This document shows positions 57,190 through 64,000 of a DNA stretch of 64,000 nucleotides, in pieces. Both the position numbers and the translations under genes were made by a program. The stretch comes from Isoetes taiwanensis (Eukaryota > Streptophyta > Lycopodiopsida > Isoetales > Isoetaceae): contig JAJEKV010000025.1 in the NCBI GenBank assembly GCA_021234155.1, forward strand, positions 7,826,531 to 7,890,530. The letters run 5' to 3'. Numbering within the stretch: the first letter of the stretch is position 1; the number at the start of each line of letters is the position of its first letter. The notes under the pieces are model-generated. The model was not told the DNA's origin. It searched no databases and was given only the letters and a program-made list of their open reading frames with translations.

Positions 57190-59810
57190 GTGGTTACATC
57201 AGAGAGTGCCACCCCTAACCATATGGGACAGATCCTCATCATGGGGCCTTACTAGCACAAAGTATCCTTCCTTGATGTCCTCAAAGGGATCCCACTCAGG
57301 AAGATCAAACCACTTCGGCTTTGAGGCCTTACTTCCCACAAACCACTTGGAACCCTTGTTGGGACCCAAGTGAGGATTCTTAGACGTGCTTGCACCTTGA
57401 GAACCCTCCCATCTTGACTCGGCAAGAACCCGTCTCTTAGCTCCCTCCCACATGGTCGCATTGGGTTTCCAAGCATGTCACAACTTTCTCCCCAAGACTT
57501 GATTAGGGAGTCCATTTGATTTTTCTTAAGAGTGGAGGTGTGCTTTCCATTTTGAACATCATCCCGGTCGTTATGTCCTTGATGCCCTTCACCGGTTGGC
57601 TAGAGTCTTTGACCTGTCTTGAAGGGAGGTAGTGGTTTTGGCTGCCCTTTAGGAATGAGAACTTCACCAAAGAAGCACCCTTTTGCCACAACTCGATACC
57701 TTGTACTGAGGCATCCACAACTTGTCACCTGGTCTCCACTTATATTGCATGATTGGTATTCCATCCCTAACCCAAAACTTGAACCAAGTGGCTTTGTGTG
57801 TCGTCAATGGTCCTTACCATCTAGCAAGTATCCTTCTACAAATGATTTCTAATCTGCAACCTCATCCATCAAGAAAGCCATTGGGTTGGGGTCAATGCAG
57901 CTCTCAAACACATCCATTAGTTCAGGGAGAGTGGTCACGTTTTCTCTCTTGAGTTTGGTGGAGAAAGTTCCAAAGAATCCATCTATATCATCATCGATGC
58001 CCAACTATCATGAATCCCACTTTCACAACTTTGAATACTCCCCTGTTTGTCAAGTATGACATTGCCCCAAACATCCATCTATTCTTGTTTTCTTTCCAAC
58101 AGTTGTCCAACTCGAACACATAGCTCCTCAGGCAGTGATTTCTCAAGTAAGGGGAAATCATCCCAAGTCCTCCTTGATTCACTAGACACCTTGGATGTGA
58201 GCTTTTTTATCTGCCTTTGGTAACAAAGCGGTTGATCATCCATCAAAGCCTCAAAAATGGGTGCTGAAGGGGAATACCTCCTCCCTTCTATCGATCCTTT
58301 CTCTAGTGTTCTCAGGCACTTGAAAATAGAGCTCACATGGAAGTTTGGATCATCTCTCCATAGATCAAGCACAAAATGACCATATGTTCCAGTTCCATGA
58401 CCATGTGTTAATACACCCGCCAGACTTACTTTCATCTGAAAAGCGTTTTGACAACGCTTGGGTAAAGGATCTAGCTTTGGCAAGAAAGTCTTGTGTTGGT
58501 CCATCTTATCATGAATTATACACAAAATTTGTCCGTTGCATCTCGAAAATGTTCTCCCTTTCGCCAATACAACTGTCTACATGATATTTGGTCCCTTTGG
58601 TGATCTGCAAATTGCTCTCTAATTGCCATTCTTTCTTTCTCTATTGCAGTTGATGCAAGTGTATCCTTGAGTTGAATTTGAGAATGGCATGTGTTGTAGG
58701 ACACTCACGTCTGAGAAGTGAGTGCTCCATAACTTGCTGAAATGTGATTGAGAAAGAGGCCTACCTCCAAAAGTGGTTTCGGGATGGAGTTGACCTCTTT
58801 AAGGCACTCCTTTTGGATATAGTGTTGTGGCAACACTCTTTGCACCACTCGCACACCGTGCTCGTTCACCTTCGACTTGTGGGGCATAGATTGAGACATG
58901 TATCTCACAAAGCTCTCGAAGACTGCAATGGCCTTTAGAGTATTTGCTCTAGGTTTCAAAGTGAGTGCATTACCATGTTGGAACAAACTGTGCCCTTTTC
59001 TAACCTCGCCCCAAAGATATCACGTAAAATGAAGACTTGCTCACCCCAAGAATCCATCTCAATGCTCTCATACATACCTTCGTGCCCCTCAATTGATATA
59101 GTAGTCGTCCTGTGTTTTCATCATAGCTGGAATTCCTACACAAGGAGTAAATGAAATTAATCCTATCTTTTGAAGTCGCCCAATGTATTGGGACCTTATC
59201 GCCAAGACGAGGTCATCCACATTGTCTTTGCCTTTGTGCAATCTAGGTTGCAACACTCTTGTCCCCTAATTGCCTCCGGTTTTTTCTGGTTGGTGCCATA
59301 CTTTCCATCCTTTCTAAATATTTGTCACTTCTAGGCCTCTTGGGCACCCTTTGCCTTTTATGAAAGACATAGCGTCTCTTCCTTGTGATCAAAGGATGCT
59401 CATCGACCACCAAATCTTCCACATGGCCTTGGGTGGGCCTTGGGGTGTGTAGTTCAGTAGGGCATTCTAGAGTATCACCATTCTTGTGTGTAATATATCT
59501 AATTGGCCATCTCAACCGAAGCTTGGGACTCCAAGGAGCCCCAGCACACAATGCAATCACTAGAGCTTCCCAGGACATGATTGTATCAACTTCGATAAGA
59601 AGCTTCACAATGCCAACTCCAAGATGTTCATCTCCCAGCCTCTCATCATTCACACTATCAAATGGATCAACTGCAGTTATTATGCCCTCTGCAAATACCG
59701 TCTGGTTGCAAGGGTGCAACAAAAGGCAACCCATCTTCCTCCATTGGAGCCTAGGGCAATGGCCTCTGCTGGACTTCCTTGGCTCCATTTTACTCATCTC
59801 ACATGCTCCC
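57190..59810 (-). pseudogene. decayed coding region, transposon-like, family unknown
   Basis: The minus strand holds a run of broken frames that together look like one protein. It starts near 59790 (MEPRKSSRGH), with GCLLLHPCNQTVFAEGIITA and VNDERLGDEHLGVGIVKLL, a pattern like the small beta-rich domain found near transposase genes in plant CACTA elements. A basic Arg/Lys-rich stretch follows (TRKRRYVFHKRQRVPKRPR). Later parts include TRKDEMIQTS-like remains, IPIMQYKWRPGDKLWMPQYK (about 57760) and a C-terminal YFVLVRPHDED segment (about 57260) reminiscent of a BAH-type module. At least ten stops or shifts. The CACTA comparison is weak and no terminal repeats were found. Confidence 0.45.
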
Positions 59811-59825
59811 TGAATGAAAAAGCTC

Positions 59826-60070
59826 ACATTAAAACCATATAGCCCCAAACACCACAAATATGACCATATGAACCATATAAAACCATACAAACATATTAAA
59901 TATAACCATATTAAATCATACAACCATATTAACTAAAATCATATAACCATATTAAAGCATACAACCATACTCATTCTAAACCATATGTAAACATTGTAAC
60001 CATATATAACCATTGAAACTATTCAACCATTGAAACCATATTAAATACATAAGATAACATATATAAACAT
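59826..60070. repeat. (ACCATATTAAA)-like degenerate repeat tract
   Basis: About twenty diverged 'aaccatat' or 'accatatt' units with A/T spacers. It gives a false Tyr/Trp/Leu/Phe-rich frame on the minus strand (59810-59923). It lies just upstream of the G-box promoter. Confidence 0.8.
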
Positions 60071-60097
60071 ATAACCTAACCTTTCATATCTTGTCAT

Positions 60098-60110
60098 GGC
60101 CACGTGGCGC
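60098..60110 (+). promoter_or_regulatory. G-box (CCACGTGG)
   Basis: A palindromic CACGTG core in 'ggccacgtggc', about 270 bp before the ATG of the candidate small gene. G-boxes bind bZIP and bHLH factors in light, ABA and stress responses. Function here is inferred from sequence and place. Confidence 0.5.
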
Positions 60111-60374
60111 CTCTTCAGAGGCTGAAAAGTGGCCATGTCGGAATCCCCAATCCCGCCGCCGTCATGGAGGGCATGGCCCACACGCGATGAAGTTTATTAT
60201 TGCACTTTTACGAGGGTTCGAGGGTGCAGCCGGAATTAATCGCACCCTCTTCCTCTCCCCGACCATTCTTCCTCCCCTGTTTTCTCTGATCACTCTTCGA
60301 GCTCTGTGTTTTCCTTAAGCGCCCGCTTTTCCGATCAGGCGATCGATCGAACCGAGCGATTCCAAGGCCATCTT

Positions 60375-60878
60375 ATGACAGCAGCTTGGTCGACGGATCA
60401 GGACGCTTCCAGCGCCGAAGTTCTCGCGCAGATTGATTGTTCGAGCGGGCGTTACCGCCTGAGAAGAAAGTGAGGCCCTTTTAGTCTTTGCTTTTTAGTT
60501 TTACAGAAGTCCTTTAGTGCATTTTACTTATATTACGTTGTTAGAGGCTCTTATTAATCCCTGATACAATTTACAGCCCGACAAATCCTTATTCATGCTT
60601 TGCGAACGACTATATCCACATGGAAGCGAACACGGAAGCCTCCTCCTCATCCACCAAATCTTCCAGGTATGTTTTTGTAATATCATACCCTTTTTTAATC
60701 TCATTTCTCTGTATTGTTCTCTGATTTCTCATTAATCTCATTTGTCTCCACTGTTCTCTGTTTTCTCATTAATCTCACTAATCTCTCTGTTATCTGTTTT
60801 CCCTTTGTATTGTTTTCTGTTTTTGTTATCTTTTTCTTGCTTGTGGTTGAATTGAATACATTGTACAGGCACAAGTGA
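60375..60878 (+). CDS. candidate small spliced gene, 64 residues
   Basis: Exons 60375-60469, 60577-60666 and 60869-60878 join in frame through GT-AG introns to an ORF ending RHK-stop. It begins MTAAWSTDQDASSAEVLAQI; the middle reads GRYRLRRNPTNPYSCFANDY and the end is Ser/Thr-rich (EASSSSTKSSRHK). The exons are clearly more GC-rich than the introns, and a G-box lies upstream, which supports a transcribed gene. No signal peptide, TM or known domain. The second intron holds an 'tctcattaatctcat' tandem repeat. It could instead be a 5' part of a longer gene whose later exons I missed. Family not recognised. Confidence 0.45.
60690..60835 (+). repeat. T/C-rich tandem repeat in the second intron
   Basis: Repeats of 'ttctctg.tttctcattaatctca', two to three units of about 45-50 bp, give a long pyrimidine tract before the 'ttgtacag' acceptor. 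Confidence 0.55.
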
Positions 60879-61261
60879 GAATAAACCGAGATAGAAATCA
60901 TCAGAGACTGGTGTTAGGAAGTAAGATATTGCAGAGCTGTCTAAGAATGTTTCATAACAGAACATAACTAGGAATGTCTTTCTCCCAGCAAGAACTAAGA
61001 ATAGGAATTGCTTCACAGAATCTGCATTTCTAACTCACAGCATATCCTCCACTGCAGGAGACATGCAGAAGGGAGTGGCGAGTTGAGAATACTTGACTTG
61101 CCAACAAATCCGGAAGTACAGGGCCTTCTTCTCGGCATGAAGTCGAGAACTTCTCGACTGAGGAATAGAAGAGGAGTGTACACTCTGGACTGTTGGCCGG
61201 TTGAGGGATTCTCGACTCGCATAATCGGATTGCACACAGCTACCCAATGTCTTCACATTCT
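60879..61261. other. spacer with 'ctcgact' motifs
   Basis: 3' flank of the small gene, then the first 'agtcgagaa' and 'ttctcgact' motifs (61140-61215) that recur through the hairpin array. Confidence 0.4.
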
Positions 61262-61302
61262 TTAGAAGCCTGCTGCAGGCTTCTCGACTCGTGAGTCGAG
61301 AA
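61262..61302. repeat. two abutting perfect or near-perfect palindromes
   Basis: 'gaagcctgctgcaggcttc' (one central mismatch) runs straight into 'ttctcgactcgtgagtcgag' plus 'aa', a perfect 22-base palindrome at 61280-61301. Confidence 0.85.
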
Positions 61303-61344
61303 TGTCATACCCCGCCAATGGCCCTTTGTGCGACAAGCGCGGGT

Positions 61345-62489
61345 GCCTCCACCCGATCACGAGCCACTCTCCGAACCATGTTCATCGAATATTGCGAAGA
61401 GGACTGGCTCCACCGGGTGGAGGCCGGCGACTAACCGCGAAGGTGCGCGCTTTTCTCGACTTCGTGAGTCGCAGAAAACGCAGCTCTAGTGCCTCTAGAG
61501 CTCAGCTGCAGTGATCTTAACCACTCTCCTTCTATCTTCCTCGGACATTGCAAAGGGAAGTGGTTTTGACCTGTCAAGCGAGCCAACTCTTAATTCTCAA
61601 TTCTCGTGGTCGAAGGATGGCCTCTACCCAATCAAAGACCCGTCTCCCTTCAACCATCTTGCCGTGAATATTGCGAAGGGATGGGCTCTGATTAGTGGAG
61701 GCCTCACAACTAACCTCTGAGGGAAACCACGAGCTTGTTTGTATGCATTCTGGGCTCGCTGAAGCTCCGGGAATGCCTTACCCAACCCAAGCACTCCATG
61801 TGTACCATCCGGGAGTTGGCATGGCTAAGGCATTCTCGACTTGAGTGTAGATTGGCCGAAAATGTCGTCTCGACTTCGCTAATTAGGAATCCTCCTAACC
61901 GGCCATTCTTGTGTGGTCCGCAGGTGGCCTCTACCGGTCGAGCCACTCTCCTTGAACCATCTTCGGCCAGGCATATCAGCGAAAGGGGAGGGGCTCGGTG
62001 GAGGCCTCACAATCTTTCCTCTGAAACCATAGAAGCTTGCTTTAATGCATTCATAAGCCCTGCGAGTCGGGGAATCCTTAACCAGCCACTCCATGTGTAC
62101 TAACCCGGTTCTGGATGGCCAAGGCATTCGACTTTAAGTCGAAAATAATGAGCAATAACATCGCATTCTCATTTCCGAAGTCGAGAATCCTTAGCCAGCC
62201 AATTCTCCTGTGTATGGTAGCATTTGCCTCGACCCAGTCAGAGTCACTCTCCTTCGAACCATCTTCGTCGAATATTGCGAAGGGGAGGGGCTCGGACTGG
62301 GTGGAGGCCTCTACAACTAACCACAGGGAAACCACAGAGAGGAAGCCAAGGCTTGCATTTCTACAACAACCGCACTTTGTATTCTCCTGCTTTTAGTCCC
62401 AAGTGCCTCTAGCCTGCCTCGAGCCACTCTCCTTCGAACCATCTTCCTCGAATATTGCGAAGAGGAGTGGTTCGGACTGGGTGGAGGCC
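61345..62489. repeat. array of long hairpin units
   Basis: Hairpins at 61345-61434, 61619-61703, 61926-62005, 62226-62309 and 62405-62489, plus a shorter relative at 61521-61563. In the 62226 unit a 31-nt arm (gcctcgacccagtc...ctccttcg) pairs with cgaagggg...gactgggtggaggc with only three mismatches and two G-U pairs. The loop is about 21 nt (aaccatcttcgtcgaatattg) and is conserved between units. Spacers repeat 'aaccacag.gaaaccac' and 'ctcgact' motifs. Unit spacing is about 180-300 bp. No protein frame runs through. The shape is that of tandem inverted repeats able to give miRNA/siRNA-like precursors. Confidence 0.8.
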
Positions 62490-62847
62490 CCTCCGACTAA
62501 CTACAAGAGGATGCATTTGAACCGCATCTCCTAGGCCTTAGACCTAGCCTGATCTATGTACAACATTCCAAGAAAACACTCCATAAAAGACACCTAAACG
62601 GAATCGTTCTTTAACCTCGATCCATTGTTTCCTTGCCGAGCATCTCTCAACCCAGTAGAGTAAATCATCTCGAAGCTGAAAAATGTCGGACAAGGAAACA
62701 ATGAATCCGTTGAGCTTATCGGCCAGTTCCATTATTTAAACACGGCGGCATGTTCTACAAAGTTTAAATAACATAGGTATCTCTCAAACTCACCTCTTCA
62801 CGCAGTAATTCCTTGGGGCCATCAGATCACGGATCCCGCGGCCTCAC
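62490..62847. other. spacer
   Basis: The minus-strand frame 62544-62732 (reads LADKLNGFIVSLSDIFQLRD) looks protein-like but has no partner exons I could prove. It might be a 3' exon of a minus-strand gene. Confidence 0.35.
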
Positions 62848-63097
62848 CTAGAGTCTTTTGCTTCTTCCGCCGGTCTCATCAAGAGTGTATTCGCATCTAA
62901 TACTTGTATCCACTGCGATTCTCGCGTATCCCCGTTCCATGGCGCAAAGAATGTAGAGTTCCCGTGTCCGCAGCTCCTCTCCGCTTCCTACCTTAGCTCC
63001 GTGCTCATCGATCAAATCAATCGCTTGCACAGGACGCGGTCAGGAAAAACACACATATGCAAGGCGCTGTTAGCAGCTTACCGCGTCGCGGCGCCAT
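62848..63097 (-). CDS. tentative two-exon minus-strand ORF, 63 residues
   Basis: Exon 63082-63097 (ATGGCGCCGCGACGCG) and exon 62848-63023 join across a 58-nt GTAAGC...CAAG intron to give an in-frame ORF. It begins MAPRRAIDLIDEHGAKVG and ends GGRSKRL-stop. The AIDLIDEHGAKV piece resembles the ClpB/ClpC 'AIDLIDEAG' segment, but no other part of a Clp protein is near, so that link is doubtful. A GTAGG donor after HGAK is also possible. Confidence 0.28.
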
Positions 63098-63387
63098 TCC
63101 GGAAGTCGCTTACAGTCGATGCTCCCCTCCGAACTCGAGGTCGCCAATGCCGCAGTGAAGATAAACTACGCTCCGCTCACTAAGTCCCTTGATGTGATTA
63201 AATTTCGAAATAGTGTTTGGGCGGGCTAAAGCCGACCGCTTTGTACTTTAGCCCGCTTTTTTTCATAAATGATTGCATGTCCTTAAATTCAAACTAAAGA
63301 ACACGCCCGATCTTTTTTACATGCAGTCCTAAAACTCACAACGCGCGGAGGAAACTTAATTTACAGAGGGGTCCGATCAGGAAGAGG
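63098..63387. other. spacer, possible promoter of the right-edge gene
   Basis: It has 'gcgggctaaagccgac...tagcccgc' (63220-63256), an inverted repeat of 'gcgggcta' around a short loop. No gene. Confidence 0.4.
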
Positions 63388-64000
63388 ATGAGAGGGCATA
63401 CAGACATGACGACTCCGTCCAAGAAGCGAGGCGCCGGAGGGGATGCTAGTTCTAGCGGCAGCAAGAAGAAGAAGACTAACACCCCAGGTGAGCTCTGAGG
63501 TTTTTCTTTTGTCGGAATACCTTAACTGATCCATCCTTTCTTCTTGCAAAGATTCACCCCGGACTCACTAGTGATCCGAACTCCGTTCGGGGCCATCGAG
63601 GGACTGGAGACAGAGCTTCTTGACACACCAGCAGATTCTTGGTGGTATGTCGAGGTATCAACAAGTGGGAAGGAGAAAGATCTGTTTCTCCACCAAAGGG
63701 ACAAGAAGAGCTCCGGAGACAAGTACAAGAAAATCGGTGTTGTGCTCTCCGTCTCAGCGCCAGATTCGAAGCATTTAACACTACATGTCGAGGACTGCCA
63801 GAAGAGTAAGTTCTATCACACCAAAAAATTAGCAGTTTCAAATTATTCTCACTCTTCCATGAGCAAGGCGAAGGGCACCGAAAAAAGGCAGGCGCCTTTA
63901 AATTGTCAGAACCTTGGGTGGAAGGATCTGGAAGGGATGAAGGAGGCCGGAACCCTAACATCCAGGGAGCTTGGAATGGAGATTTCCAGAGTCAGGGAAA
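63388..64000 (+). CDS. partial gene at the right edge, family unknown
   Basis: Exon 63388-63487 (basic and Gly/Ser-rich: TPSKKRGAGGDASSSGSKKK) joins in frame to an exon starting at 63572 after 'ctcactag'. This gives TNTPVIRTPFGAIEGLETEL, then DTPADSWWYVEVSTSGKEKD, KKIGVVLSVSAPDSKHLTLH and a Gln/Lys-rich continuation open to the window end. An alternative acceptor at 63551 ('cttgcaaag') would put a stop in frame, so 63571 is preferred. A GTAAGT-like donor at 63808 suggests a further intron may start there. The Lys-rich start suggests a nuclear or DNA/RNA-binding protein, or a retroelement ORF1; I cannot tell which. Confidence 0.42.

Noticed and set aside
62848-63023. ClpB/ClpC chaperone reading of AIDLIDEHGAKV
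   Set aside because: The match is confined to about ten residues; no Walker or other Clp motifs occur nearby, so the family is not assigned.

Overview
This is a nuclear segment of a land-plant genome. The evidence is spliced genes with GT-AG introns (an eIF2B delta subunit gene in seven exons, and a two-exon gene with a plastid-type leader), broken copies of plant-type genes (SnRK1 kinase, a plastid FtsH-like protein), and long repeat-filled, AT-rich stretches between them. The low gene density and the repeat types (DIRS-like element, LINEs, Helitron, pogo, TRIM, SINE) would fit a large genome such as that of a fern or another seed-free plant. That placement is inference; no organism is named by the sequence. 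Nothing bacterial, viral, rRNA, tRNA or CRISPR was seen.

Layout. 1-10.3 kb: AT-rich DNA with short tandem duplications and no gene I can support. 10.3-14.2 kb: the gene-rich spot, with a minus-strand membrane-protein gene (partial model) facing the plus-strand eIF2B delta gene across about 170 bp. 15.2 kb: a tiny LTR element (TRIM) with a perfect 13-nt match to the usual initiator-Met tRNA primer site. 16.8-18.6 kb: a dead pogo/Tigger-type transposase. 21.4-26.3 kb: a dead Helitron Rep/helicase. 26.6-27.1 kb: tandem tRNA-derived SINE-like units. 27.8-28.7 kb: a decayed, unidentified coding region.

30.1-41.1 kb is the most striking part. A LINE, itself rearranged by a 5' inversion typical of twin priming, has been split in its C-terminal zinc-knuckle coding region by a 9.6 kb block of DIRS-like (tyrosine-recombinase) retroelement sequence. 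The block holds one near-intact copy encoding reverse transcriptase/RNase H and a tyrosine recombinase with all catalytic residues visible. Several non-coding derivatives follow in alternating orientation, joined through three complete copies of a palindromic site of about 60 bp. The outer ends carry only partial sites, and removing the block restores the LINE reading frame, so the element ends can be read to within a base or two.

41.3 kb: SnRK1 kinase fragment. 45.6-46.6 kb: small plastid membrane protein gene. 47.6 kb: fold-back MITE. 49.2-51.9 kb: a second, 5'-truncated LINE. 52.5-54.5 kb: decayed FtsH-like gene and a second decayed coding stretch. 57.2-59.8 kb: decayed coding region of unknown family. 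60.4-60.9 kb: candidate small spliced gene behind a G-box. 61.3-62.5 kb: an array of at least five long hairpins that could feed small-RNA production. 62.8-64 kb: two further tentative genes, the last cut by the window edge.

The genes do not form a pathway or operon. The window is best read as a few single-copy plant genes in a sea of nested, mostly dead mobile DNA.
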